From Vibrio rhizosphaerae (GTDB lineage: Bacteria > Pseudomonadota > Gammaproteobacteria > Enterobacterales > Vibrionaceae): a DNA stretch of 64,000 nt. Shown one piece after another: positions 28,608 through 37,717 of the stretch (position 1 is its first letter; the number at the start of each line of letters is the position of its first letter). Both the position numbers and the translations under genes were made by a program. The stretch is taken from NCBI RefSeq assembly GCF_024347095.1, contig NZ_AP024904.1, positions 682,001 to 746,000 on the forward strand, given 5' to 3'. The notes under the pieces were generated by a model. That model was given only the letters and a program-made list of their open reading frames with translations, made no database searches and was not told the origin of the DNA.

Positions 28608-28745
28608 TTATTGATCCCAAGTCGGATGGATTGTCCTAATCTCTCCTGTATTCACATCTTGCACTAAGCGAATATCAATACCTTTATAGACGCCATACAG
28701 ATCCTTCCCTGTCACCTTAATTTCTGACTTACTACACATCTTCAT
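28608..28745 (-). pseudogene. Orphan toxin C-terminal tip (first type)
   Basis: A 45-codon frame from ATG 28745 reads MKMCSKSEIKVTGKDLYGVY, then IDIRLVQDVNTGEIRTIHPT and WDQ-stop. The Asp/Gly-rich strand pattern and the direct link to an immunity gene mark it as the end of a polymorphic toxin. An in-frame stop lies just upstream, so the rest of the toxin is missing. The last eight codons are the same DNA that begins every array unit. Confidence 0.7.
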
Positions 28746-28823
28746 GTATATCCTATGCCTTCACTGAATATCACAGAAACGAAAAATCTCAAGTTAGGAT
28801 ACAAAATAAGATAATGCCTATGT

Positions 28824-28862
28824 AAAAAGAGAGGGATCAATGAATATTCATGACCCCTCTCT
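28824..28862 (-). terminator. Terminator of the FHA-like operon
   Basis: On the minus strand AGAGAGGGGTCATGAATA pairs with the complementary arm ending CCCTCTCT, followed by TTTTT. It lies 29 bp after the 28891-31734 gene and separates it from the toxin tip and immunity genes. Confidence 0.7.
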
Positions 28863-28890
28863 CTCATTATTAGCGTATGCACGCTGTCAA

Positions 28891-31734
28891 CTAGAACTCT
28901 ATTATGCAAGAATCATCGTCATCACCGCTTGTCTCAATCTTACCAGCATCTCCATCAGATGCGAGTGCAAGAAGGTACAATGCATTTTTTTGAATGGCAT
29001 TATTTGCGGTTTGCTCTGCAATACTGCTATCAATATTAAAAGCCCAAAAAGCCGCAGCTGCACTATATTTTGGAAGATCAATTGCTTGCTCGTGCATTAA
29101 ATCAACTAGTTTCTCAATATTTTTAGGACAGAAAGTCATAAAACCAAATACACTTCTCGTCCATTTTTTTAACATTTGATCCGTTTTAACAATAGCACCA
29201 GTATAGTGATCAGCAATATATTCGCTAATAACCCCACCAGCCATGCCTGTAGCACATCCTTCCGCATATTCAGAGTGATCAAAAGCGCCATTAATCCCTT
29301 TAGACATTAATCCTATCCCACAACCCAAACCAGCATGAGCAACATACTCCACAGCAGCATCTATTTGTGGTTTACCTGTTGGGTTAGTAGGAGTAATACC
29401 TTTATGGCCAGCCGCATCACTTATTTTATCTGCTAAGGAAGCACCGACAATTGACACCATTGAAGAGTTAGTATTAGTAATGAATGTATCCGCAAAATCA
29501 TCCAAATTTCCTCCCTCAATAACAGTCTTAACACTAGCATTGACTACCGAGTGAACAATAGCCTGAATAGCCTGAGCTTCAATACTATTACTGGCAATAT
29601 TTACCGTAGTAGCATCCTGAAAGACTTTTGCAGCATTTGTCCCCTCAGTAAACAGATGCGCGTCAACTTCTTTGATTACACCTGCAGAAACCATTGTTAT
29701 CGCTAGCGAAACAATTGTCTTTCTTGATGACAGATCCTTCAATGTTGCGGTGAAATCAAAACCATTATCCACAAGACTAGTCATCGCCTGATTTGCCAGT
29801 GCATGGATTCCGGCATTTATCGCTGTATAAAGGGGCCCTTCCCCAGCAATCACAGGAGAACTAGCCCCTCCCGTTGCTATTGCCATTGCAATAGCAATAA
29901 CTGCCATTCCTGCCGGAGTCAGCCCAGATTGGTCATAATCCCATTCTTCCATGACCAACTGCACTTCTTGCCAGTTCACATTCAAAGAAGGATCATTACG
30001 GATATCTTGCATCCACGCTAGCTCTGGTGACTGGGCCAGTGTTGCTAATGTCGAATCTAAATTATGTTTATCTCCAGCATATTGAATCCGGACACCATTA
30101 TAAGCATCAAGCATAATGCCGCCGGAATTAATAAACTCGGAATAGTAAGCAACTTCACGTTGATGACCGTGTGCCCGATGACGGAACGCTAATGCCCCAT
30201 CGTAGGAGTGCTCATAACTATAAGTATCAAGCAGCTTCGCCAGTTCGAAGTCAATTTCGCCATTATCAGCAATAATTTTGGAAATACCTAGACTATCAAC
30301 CGTAACAGCTTCAAGCAAAACATTACCCTGTAAGGTCCGTAACACCAGACTCTGCCCGGCTTTCAATAAAGTTCTGACGATCTCAGCTTCATTGCGACTC
30401 TCGGACTCACTTTCTTTGGTTCCGAACATACCACCGCTTTCAGCTTGAAAACGGCTGTCAAAAGAATGCATATCCGCCGCACTTTTTAGAGTAATACCGT
30501 GTGCTGCGAGAATTTCTAATAACCCCTGACTTTCTAGTACGGCACCTTCAATGTAAACTTCTCCACCGGAGATCAACGACAATGTATCAATAGCAGAAAG
30601 GTGGGTTTGCAGGTTAACCAGTGACGATTCGCTTTCTGACCAATGCTGGCCAGATTCTTTACGATCACTTTTCGTCACTTGAGGTACAAGAATAATGTTG
30701 CCTTCAGAGCGGATCTTTAAATCACCCTGCGCAGAGAATTGACCGCCGTGACTGAGCACATCAGAAGAAGTCCGAATATTCAGATCACCCAGTGAAACAA
30801 TCGAACCAATCTGGTCAAAACTTTCTGCATAACCATGACCATAATCGAGGCGAGTGACTAAAGTGTCATTGACCAGTCGGTTAGCAATCAGAGAAACATC
30901 ATCCCCGGTAATAGTGCCAGAAAGATTTTGTAAATCACGTCCCGTACGAATGGTCAGTTGTCCACCCGAAATTGTTCCTTTGGTATTAATAAAATCATGG
31001 GTGATATCCAGAAGTGCCTTATGTTTAATATCAACATGTGCACCATTAACTACGAATGAGTTGGTATGAATATCCGCCGATCCGGCTGTCAATGTAGACT
31101 CAGTCAACCGCTGCTGTTCAATGGTTTTGGGTACCAGATACACAAACGGAACGAGATATTCATGCCCGTTCACAACTCGGATTTCAGGCCAGATCATATC
31201 CGCAGGAAGCTGGGAAATTTGTTCTTCGCTCAGTAGTTCACCGAGTTTCTTGCCTGCAGATTTTGCGTAACTGACAGCATTCTCATACAGTTTTTTGGTC
31301 TGTTCGTTATAGCTTGAATAGCCGGGCGCTGAAATCCAGCTCTTATTCAACAGTTGAATTAGCTGATCCCGGATGATTCCCCGTTCAACATAAGGTGTAC
31401 CAAAACGGGTCGGAATATCATCTAAAGTAGTATTTGCACCTTGGTAGGCAGACAACATCTCGGGATAAGAAGCTTTAATTTGAGTAAAGAAGAATTCAAA
31501 TCCGTCAAAAATTGCCAGCTCATCTTTTTCTATCGCCCCTGCATACAGGTAATCCCGTACTTGTTCTTGTAGTCGATAGCGTGCTGACGCGGCAACAGAA
31601 TTGGTGATCGATTCCAGAGCAACATGCTGCTGCGCTGCCGCATAAACCGGAAAAGCCATGTGTGTCAGAAGTACCGGCAATAGAACACTAGAGGTCAGGC
31701 TTTGCCATAATGGTATTTTTTTATTTTTCATCAT
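28891..31734 (-). CDS. Secreted hemagglutinin/CdiA-like protein, C-terminal half
   Basis: Large exoprotein-like chain of about 947 aa with its own N-terminal signal (LWQSLTSSVLLPVLLTHMAF...AAAQ). Residues 230-560 show beta-helix FHA repeats (GGQLTIRTGRDLQN, SGTITGDDVSLIANRL, SQGDLKIRSEGNIIL). The later part has the hydrophobic Gly/Ala segment AVIAIAMAIATGGASSP and a pretoxin-like region (GCATGMAGGVISEYIADHY) as in CdiA/DUF637 proteins. No VENN motif is seen. The end is acidic (SGDDDDSCIIEF); whether it is an active toxin is unknown. It has no N-terminal TPS domain, so it may depend on the partner gene upstream. Confidence 0.75.
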   Translation of the reverse strand: MMKNKKIPLWQSLTSSVLLPVLLTHMAFPVYAAAQQHVALESITNSVAASARYRLQEQVRDYLYAGAIEKDELAIFDGFEFFFTQIKASYPEMLSAYQGANTTLDDIPTRFGTPYVERGIIRDQLIQLLNKSWISAPGYSSYNEQTKKLYENAVSYAKSAGKKLGELLSEEQISQLPADMIWPEIRVVNGHEYLVPFVYLVPKTIEQQRLTESTLTAGSADIHTNSFVVNGAHVDIKHKALLDITHDFINTKGTISGGQLTIRTGRDLQNLSGTITGDDVSLIANRLVNDTLVTRLDYGHGYAESFDQIGSIVSLGDLNIRTSSDVLSHGGQFSAQGDLKIRSEGNIILVPQVTKSDRKESGQHWSESESSLVNLQTHLSAIDTLSLISGGEVYIEGAVLESQGLLEILAAHGITLKSAADMHSFDSRFQAESGGMFGTKESESESRNEAEIVRTLLKAGQSLVLRTLQGNVLLEAVTVDSLGISKIIADNGEIDFELAKLLDTYSYEHSYDGALAFRHRAHGHQREVAYYSEFINSGGIMLDAYNGVRIQYAGDKHNLDSTLATLAQSPELAWMQDIRNDPSLNVNWQEVQLVMEEWDYDQSGLTPAGMAVIAIAMAIATGGASSPVIAGEGPLYTAINAGIHALANQAMTSLVDNGFDFTATLKDLSSRKTIVSLAITMVSAGVIKEVDAHLFTEGTNAAKVFQDATTVNIASNSIEAQAIQAIVHSVVNASVKTVIEGGNLDDFADTFITNTNSSMVSIVGASLADKISDAAGHKGITPTNPTGKPQIDAAVEYVAHAGLGCGIGLMSKGINGAFDHSEYAEGCATGMAGGVISEYIADHYTGAIVKTDQMLKKWTRSVFGFMTFCPKNIEKLVDLMHEQAIDLPKYSAAAAFWAFNIDSSIAEQTANNAIQKNALYLLALASDGDAGKIETSGDDDDSCIIEF

Positions 31735-31803
31735 TTTACTTACCAAATTCTAAACCATTGAATATATGAATCATGCTTGTAAAAACAGGATGACAACTGG
31801 CCA

Positions 31804-34062
31804 TCATTGGCCCTCCTGATAGGAAGGATTAGGAATGAAAATGGTGGTCTCTCCATTAAATATCGGCACATATTTACTTGGCTTAGGTGTTGGTGAAGGT
31901 GGTGGCATATAAGCTGTTGCGTAAGGACCGAATGTCACATCCTGTAATGAATACGAATCACGGCCAAAACCTTCATGGATATGCCCATCGACATAAAAAA
32001 TAAATGGAAATTCAGCTGTAACTTCATTTTTAGTTAATTTAGTGCTTGAAGTTTTCCAATATTCCGTATTGTGTCTGATACAATGCCTGAAAAAACGTTT
32101 AGTACAATATCTTCTTGAGTGATACTGAGCTGTTGTTTGTTCAAAAATATCCCGAAGCTTCAATCCTTCCATCCATACATTAAAAACCGATCCAGAAATA
32201 TCTTTCCTGACTTCAACACTACTATGTTCATTGCTAAACATATTACTTTTTAATACAAGGTTGCCGCCGACATTCAATCGAGCCGGTGGAGATAATACTT
32301 TAATATACTGAATAAATTGGTCTGTGTGGGTACCATTTGGATCACCGATAACCTTTTTATAGGTATCAGCCCAGATATGGTATCGTTCATTGTCAATCAG
32401 CGGTGCATCTAAAATGACATTTCCTGTCCAAGATTCTGCAATCGCTGACATATTCCAAAGCCGCTCCTTAAGATGAAACTCCAGAATGGACTCCGCTGAA
32501 ATAACAACCTGAGAACTTTTGATAAAATCTAATTTCAGTTCGGGATCTGTATAACCATTTCTTGAGACTTCATAAGGATTGGCATTGGTGAAATTTTGAG
32601 CTTCGATCTTAATGTTCTGCCCCAATATATAAGCACTAAGAGAATCAACATCAACTTTGCCACATCCTTTAAATGGTGGAACAGATATTTTGCCACCTGT
32701 TTCTAGTGAATGATCCGATATAATGAGTCTTCGGCTATAGGCACAAAAATTTGAGGCTTTGAACGGATAAAGCTGACCGTTCATTACATCCTTTTCAGAT
32801 GTCAGCTCAATGTTTTCACCAAGAATCACACCACCATACTGGTTTACCACTCCAGATTTACCATTGAGATATAAATCCCGTGTCGACTCAATATCGCCTT
32901 CATTGGTTATTTCTTGTGCTGAAACATAGACTGATTCTGCAACAATCGCCCCTGCATTTTTCATCGCGCCAACAGCTGCAATATTCACCTCAGCGGCAGA
33001 AATGCTATCCAATAAATAGTTATTTCCCGCTGATAAAGCTTTAACCTCAATAGGTCCTGTTGACTCAATATCAACCCGGTTGGCAGCAATAATTTGATCG
33101 GAAAGATAAATACTACCGTTCGATCTGACTTTTACCGATTCCAGCGGAACAATACTTTGATCATTATATCGCCCGACATAAGCCCAAGCGCCCTGAGCCT
33201 TGATCTGACCACCGACGAAAAGCGAACCGTTATCATAAGTTGATTCAAGATGAAGGTTACCAACAGCAAATTTTCCTTTATTGGTAATTTCTAATGGATA
33301 TATCGAACCATACTCTTTAACAGAGAAATTCTTATAATACGCATCCGATTGCCTGTCTGAATAACGGAAGTGATTCTGCCCGACGATAATTTGTACATCA
33401 CCGTTCGAAACTTCTAATTCTCCGGCCACGTCAATTTCTTTGACCTGCTGATGATTCCGGGTCGAGACGATACCTTTCATATTGGTTCTGAATGGCGCAT
33501 CCACCAGTACACGGCCCGCTGCAATATCGAGTAAAGATAAATCGGTAGCTGTCAATCCACTCCCGGTAATTTCCATACTGCCATTGGTGATCTTAATTGT
33601 TTCCAGTTCACCGTAATCTGACTTAATTGTGCCGGTCGCGAGTGTTACGCGCTCAGCATTAGCGATTGAACAACCGTCACAACGAATTCCTTTCGGAGCA
33701 GCAAGCACAATATCAGCGGCATGACCTTCCACCCGAATATTTTTGATACTGGCAAGCTGACTATCATTAACAATCAATACAATTGTTTGTGCTGGTGCCT
33801 GAGCCACCTTAACATTCATGACAGGAGAATTAAGTAGAACAATATCTTTTCCCTGAGTATCAAAGCTATCGAAATAGTTCAATGACACACCATAGTCGTT
33901 TGCTTTTGCAATTTGGATATAATATTGATTGGAACGTTGACTCACCGATACTTGTTCGGCACCACTCTTCTCGTTTCCTGCGACAACCTGACCAAAAGCT
34001 GGTCTAAAAATAGATAGCAACAGTACACAGATAAATAATTGAACACTTTGCAAGGAACACAT
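31804..34062 (-). CDS. TPS-domain filamentous-hemagglutinin-like protein, N-terminal half
   Basis: Exoprotein of about 752 aa starting at ATG 34062 with a signal peptide (LFICVLLLSIFRPAFG). Residues 45-145 resemble a two-partner-secretion domain: GVSLNYFDSF, then IVLAAPKGIRCDGCSIAN and RVTLATG, where classical proteins have an NPNGI-type motif and LTTG. Beta-helix-like repeats follow. The C-terminus is Pro-rich (PPPSPTPKPS) and ends NPSYQEGQ. At 752 aa it is far shorter than normal FhaB/CdiA. It lies 69 bp upstream of the second FHA-like gene. Together they look like a split TpsA. No TpsB gene is in the window. Confidence 0.75.
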   Translation of the reverse strand: MCSLQSVQLFICVLLLSIFRPAFGQVVAGNEKSGAEQVSVSQRSNQYYIQIAKANDYGVSLNYFDSFDTQGKDIVLLNSPVMNVKVAQAPAQTIVLIVNDSQLASIKNIRVEGHAADIVLAAPKGIRCDGCSIANAERVTLATGTIKSDYGELETIKITNGSMEITGSGLTATDLSLLDIAAGRVLVDAPFRTNMKGIVSTRNHQQVKEIDVAGELEVSNGDVQIIVGQNHFRYSDRQSDAYYKNFSVKEYGSIYPLEITNKGKFAVGNLHLESTYDNGSLFVGGQIKAQGAWAYVGRYNDQSIVPLESVKVRSNGSIYLSDQIIAANRVDIESTGPIEVKALSAGNNYLLDSISAAEVNIAAVGAMKNAGAIVAESVYVSAQEITNEGDIESTRDLYLNGKSGVVNQYGGVILGENIELTSEKDVMNGQLYPFKASNFCAYSRRLIISDHSLETGGKISVPPFKGCGKVDVDSLSAYILGQNIKIEAQNFTNANPYEVSRNGYTDPELKLDFIKSSQVVISAESILEFHLKERLWNMSAIAESWTGNVILDAPLIDNERYHIWADTYKKVIGDPNGTHTDQFIQYIKVLSPPARLNVGGNLVLKSNMFSNEHSSVEVRKDISGSVFNVWMEGLKLRDIFEQTTAQYHSRRYCTKRFFRHCIRHNTEYWKTSSTKLTKNEVTAEFPFIFYVDGHIHEGFGRDSYSLQDVTFGPYATAYMPPPSPTPKPSKYVPIFNGETTIFIPNPSYQEGQ

Positions 34063-34684
34063 ATAACCAGCACTGACCCCGGAATTGAATAAACCCAGAA
34101 AAATCGAAACGACCAATACATTATCAATTGTGAATATATTGAGTTATATCAACTTTCCATAACGATTAAAAAACAGACAAATGTCATGAAAATGACAAAT
34201 ATAGGTCGGGAATGATATCATTGATATAAATGTAAACAAATATTTATTATTATTTTTGAGTAGAACGGTCATATTTTTTATATATTTGATACAAGACTCA
34301 CAAATGACGAATGTTTATATTCACCTTTTAATAATCCCCAAGTTATCGAATCAACAACAATGACAGACATTGAGGACTGAATGTTACTCCTGCATCGATT
34401 CGGGATACCACAGACTATTTTGATAGCGTCTTCATCAGCTCAGCTTCAAGGTCTTGTGCAATATCCACAATGTTTAATACTCGAACACTCAGCTCAACAG
34501 CACTTCAATTGAATAAATGTTTAATCATACCGACAAACACATCAAAAATATTTTCAATTCATTGATTTTAAAAATAAATACCAAAATTTTTAACAGCATC
34601 GACTCTTCAGCCACAACGCATAAGAGAAAGGAATGGCTTGAGATATTAACCATGAAAATCAGATGGTTATATGCATAACTCTTA

Positions 34685-34695
34685 TGGTAGTACCA
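34685..34695. promoter_or_regulatory. FadR-type operator 1 (TGGTAGTACCA)
   Basis: TGGT-AGT-ACCA fits the TGGTnnnACCA half-site pattern of FadR-subfamily GntR regulators. It is 107 bp upstream of the regulator's ATG. Confidence 0.6.
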
Positions 34696-34756
34696 AACGA
34701 GCATTTTTTTACTTAAATTGAGCTAGTTTGCAAAGTAACCCTTAAAATTGCTAGCA

Positions 34757-34773
34757 TATTGGTCGTACCAATA
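34757..34773. promoter_or_regulatory. FadR-type operator 2 (TATTGGT-CGT-ACCAATA)
   Basis: Perfect 7-bp inverted repeat around CGT with the TGGTnnnACCA core, centred 75 bp from operator 1 and just before the regulator start. It suggests autoregulation, perhaps with DNA looping. Confidence 0.7.
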
Positions 34774-34791
34774 AAAACACAACAACATCAT

Positions 34792-35544
34792 ATGGGTGGA
34801 AATTTGGCAGCAGATAGATCGACAACAGACAATTTATTCACGCCAGCTCAGGTCGGGCGGGCAAGTGAAGATATCGCGCTTCAGATCGAATCAGCCATTC
34901 TGAATGAGGCTTTACTTCCCGGTGATTCTCTTCCCAGTGAGCGGGAATTACAGATCCAGTTTGGTACCGGACGCGGTGTGATCAGAGAAGCGATCAGAGC
35001 GCTGAAACAAAAAGGGTTGATTGAAATACGCAAAGGCCCTAAAGGTGGCGCATTTATTAAACAGGTCGATGTTTCGAACATCAGCGAGTCCTTGGCTTTG
35101 TTTCTCAAACAAAAACATATCGATGCTTATGAGATAGCCGAGTTCCGGGAAAGTGTCGATCAGAGCATTGCCCTGTTCGCGGTATCGCGAGCGACAGAAA
35201 AGCAGAAGTCGCAGATGCTAGCATGCGTCGAGCATCTGGAAAATATCGCGGCCCGGCCTTGTCTGGATTTTGGCGAACTGGCAGAAGCCGATCGCAGACT
35301 GAATGTACTGATGGCTGAAATGGCCAATAACGCCATTTTTGAATGGGTCATGCATGCGATGCAACAAGGGTTTGGTTCTTATGATAACAACCTCTACAAC
35401 GATCCTGATTTTCTGCGTAAGACGGTAGAGAACTGGCGTCATACCGTCGAGCATATTATCAACCGGGAACCGCTCAAGCTTCAGGCATCGATTAGCCGCC
35501 ACTACTTATTGTTGCAGGAATGTCTGGATCGACATTCAAGCTAA
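34792..35544 (+). CDS. GntR-family regulator, FadR subfamily
   Basis: Transcription factor of 250 aa. It has an N-terminal winged HTH (ALQIESAILNEALLPGDSLP, SERELQIQFGTGRGVIREAI, RKGPKGGAF) and an all-helical FCD effector domain with metal/ligand residues spread over AEFRESVDQSIALFAV and ISRHYLLLQECL. The ATG at 34792 has no clear ribosome site; a TTG at 34804 after GGTGGA is an alternative. It is read toward the BetA-like oxidoreductase and is its probable regulator. Confidence 0.88.
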   Translation: MGGNLAADRSTTDNLFTPAQVGRASEDIALQIESAILNEALLPGDSLPSERELQIQFGTGRGVIREAIRALKQKGLIEIRKGPKGGAFIKQVDVSNISESLALFLKQKHIDAYEIAEFRESVDQSIALFAVSRATEKQKSQMLACVEHLENIAARPCLDFGELAEADRRLNVLMAEMANNAIFEWVMHAMQQGFGSYDNNLYNDPDFLRKTVENWRHTVEHIINREPLKLQASISRHYLLLQECLDRHSS

Positions 35545-35717
35545 GAAATGAATAGGATCCCAAGTCGATAACGTTGGGTAATGATTGCTCTGAGTGAATC
35601 ATGCTCTGAATCAGTAATATTCTGACTCAAGAGCGTCCGAATCAATCAGACTCCGGGCAAATATGACCCTGACAAATCACGCTTGGAGAACACAAATAAA
35701 GCGATGGAGGATACTTA

Positions 35718-37379
35718 ATGGCACAGACTTACGATTATATTATCGTGGGCGGTGGCTCAGCAGGTTGTGTATTGGCAAACAGGTTGAGTGCAAATCCTAA
35801 GCACAAGGTTTTGGTCTTAGAAGCAGGTCGTCCGGATCACCGATTCGATTTTCGCATTCATATGCCGGCAGCCCTGACTTACTTACTGACCGATGGGACA
35901 TATAACTGGTTATATGAATCAGCGCCTGAACCATACATGCATAACCGTAAGATTGCTCAGCCGAGAGGGAAAGTCCTGGGTGGCAGCAGCTGTATTAACG
36001 GTATGATCTACATCCGCGGTAATGCCATGGATTACGAAAAATGGGCCACCGCTGAAGGTATGGAAAACTGGAGCTATAAACACTGTTTACCTTATTTTCG
36101 GAAATGTGAAACCCGTCTGCAAGGTGCTGACGAGTATCATGGCTCAAACGGGCCGCTAAAAGTCACCACGGCAAATTGTGACAACCCGCTGTTTAACGCT
36201 TTTTTTGAAGCAACGCAACAGGCCGGATACCCACTGACTGATGATGTAAACGGCTATCAGCAGGAAGGTTTTGGGATCTTCGATCAGAATATTTATCGGG
36301 GACGTCGTTATAGTGCGGCACGCGCTTACCTGCATCCGGTCATGCACCGGGAAAACTTAACGGTGGTGACGGGAGCAGCTGCCAACCGCATCCTGTTTGA
36401 CGGAAAAACGGCGATTGGTGTCGAATATACCAAGCGGGGCTCGACCAAAACGGTGTATGGCGGTGAGATCATTTCTTGTGGCGGCGCGATTAATTCGCCT
36501 CAGTTACTACAACTGTCCGGTATTGGTCATGAAGAAGAGCTAAAAACGCTGGGCATTTCACCGGTACACCATTTGCCCGGCGTCGGTGAAAATCTTCAGG
36601 ATCACCTAGAGTTATATGTTCAGTACGCCTGTAAAAAGCCAGTGAGTCTGTATCCGGCGCTGAAATGGTATAACCAGCCGAAAATTGGGTTTGACTGGTT
36701 GTTCCAACGCAAAGGGGCTGCGGCAACCAACCATTTTGAAGCCGGTGGTTTTGTCCGTGGCAATGAAGAAGTTGCCTATCCCAACTTACAGTTCCACTTC
36801 CTCCCGCTGGCGATTCGTTACGATGGTAGCGCGCCACGTTCCGGACACGGGTTCCAACTGCATGTCGGCCCGATGAACACTGACGTACGCGGTCATGTGA
36901 AAATTAAGTCGAAGGATCCGAAGCAAAAACCGGAAATTTGTTTCAACTATCTGTCGACTGAGCAGGAAAGAAAAGAGTGGGTTGAGGCGATTCGGGTCTC
37001 CCGCCATATCATCGCCCAGCCGGCGTTTGATGATCTGCGCGGTGAAGAGCTGGCCCCCGGCGCCAGTGCGCAGACAGATGAAGAGATTCTGGATTTCGTT
37101 GCCCGCGAAGGTGAAAGTGCTTATCACCCAAGTTGTACCTGTAAAATGGGGTACGACGACATGGCAGTCGTCGATGCGACACTCAAGGTACATGGTGTGC
37201 ATAATCTTCGTGTTGTTGATGCGTCTGTCTTCCCGGCGATAACAAACGGTAACCTGTATGCGCCAACCATTATGGTTGCAGAAAAAGCCGCAGATATCAT
37301 TCTCGGGAATGCGCTGGAGCCCGCGACAGACGCTGACTTTTACCGACATCAGAGACAGGAAGAAGAACATGCCGCCTAG
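35718..37379 (+). CDS. GMC oxidoreductase, choline-dehydrogenase-like (BetA-like)
   Basis: FAD-dependent alcohol dehydrogenase of 553 aa. It has the Rossmann start YIIVGGGSAGCVLANRLSA, the GMC signatures GKVLGGSSCINGMIYIRG and GAINSPQLLQLSGIG, and the catalytic His in SAYHPSCTCKMG with the Asn in TNGNLYAPT. It is close to BetA over its full length (RFDFRIHMPAAL, GVGENLQDHLELY, NHFEAGGF). GGAGG precedes the ATG. Unlike true bet operons there is no betB or betI; the neighbour is a FadR-type regulator, so the substrate may be another alcohol. Confidence 0.88.
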   Translation: MAQTYDYIIVGGGSAGCVLANRLSANPKHKVLVLEAGRPDHRFDFRIHMPAALTYLLTDGTYNWLYESAPEPYMHNRKIAQPRGKVLGGSSCINGMIYIRGNAMDYEKWATAEGMENWSYKHCLPYFRKCETRLQGADEYHGSNGPLKVTTANCDNPLFNAFFEATQQAGYPLTDDVNGYQQEGFGIFDQNIYRGRRYSAARAYLHPVMHRENLTVVTGAAANRILFDGKTAIGVEYTKRGSTKTVYGGEIISCGGAINSPQLLQLSGIGHEEELKTLGISPVHHLPGVGENLQDHLELYVQYACKKPVSLYPALKWYNQPKIGFDWLFQRKGAAATNHFEAGGFVRGNEEVAYPNLQFHFLPLAIRYDGSAPRSGHGFQLHVGPMNTDVRGHVKIKSKDPKQKPEICFNYLSTEQERKEWVEAIRVSRHIIAQPAFDDLRGEELAPGASAQTDEEILDFVAREGESAYHPSCTCKMGYDDMAVVDATLKVHGVHNLRVVDASVFPAITNGNLYAPTIMVAEKAADIILGNALEPATDADFYRHQRQEEEHAA

Positions 37380-37410
37380 CATTGCAATGCGATAGCGAAT
37401 TGGTGTTATC

Positions 37411-37447
37411 AATACAGCCAGTCACAAAAGTTGTGACTGGCTGTATT
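37411..37447 (+). terminator. Terminator of the BetA-like gene
   Basis: Perfect 17-bp arms (AATACAGCCAGTCACAA / TTGTGACTGGCTGTATT) around AAG, 32 bp after the stop. The T-run is weak, but the hairpin is very stable. Confidence 0.7.
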
Positions 37448-37466
37448 CATTTGCTCTTCATCCCAT

Positions 37467-37569
37467 AAAAAAAGCCAACCACAAAGATTGTGATTGGCTA
37501 TCAATATGAACAAATTAGGTTCACTAACAACGTCAGTTGGCTAGGTGACCCTCGGCTTAATAAGGGTCA
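37467..37569 (-). ncRNA. qrr: Qrr quorum-regulatory small RNA
   Basis: The minus strand begins TGACCCTTATTAAGCCGAGG and then contains GTCACCTAGCCAACTGACG and TTGTTAGTGAAC, the highly conserved Qrr core that pairs with luxR/hapR, aphA and other mRNAs through Hfq. It ends with a Rho-independent terminator, GCCAATCACAA, loop TCT, TTGTGGTTGGC and seven T. Length about 103 nt is in the known range (about 95-110). It has a sigma-54 promoter directly upstream. It lies between the BetA-like gene and ldhA, the latter in the same direction. Confidence 0.95.
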
Positions 37570-37578
37570 TTACAACTA

Positions 37579-37598
37579 ATGCAGTATGTGTGCCAATT
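37579..37598 (-). promoter_or_regulatory. Sigma-54 promoter of qrr
   Basis: TTGGCACACATACTGCA on the minus strand has the -24 GG and -12 GC exactly 10 bases apart, 12 bases before the RNA start. LuxO-type half sites (TTTGCATTTT near 37684, TTGCGAATAG near 37650) lie upstream, as expected for LuxO-P activation. Confidence 0.88.
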
Positions 37599-37717
37599 TT
37601 TCAAGTTTAAATTAACTATTTGATTTTAAAAAATTCGTATAATTATCAACCTATTCGCAATACAGTAAAACTCATATGCCATTCTTAAAATGCAAATCTG
37701 TTTTTATTTTGCAAAAA

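Larger units (their letters stand above)
34117..34791. other. AT-rich divergent intergenic region
   Basis: About 670 bp between the FHA-like gene (minus) and the GntR regulator (plus). It is AT-rich and has no supported gene. It holds two FadR-type operator sequences near its right end and the presumed promoter of the FHA-like operon on the left. Confidence 0.55.

Noticed and set aside
36786..37412. 208-aa minus-strand frame opposite the BetA-like gene
   Set aside because: Shadow frame produced by the codon pattern of the real gene.
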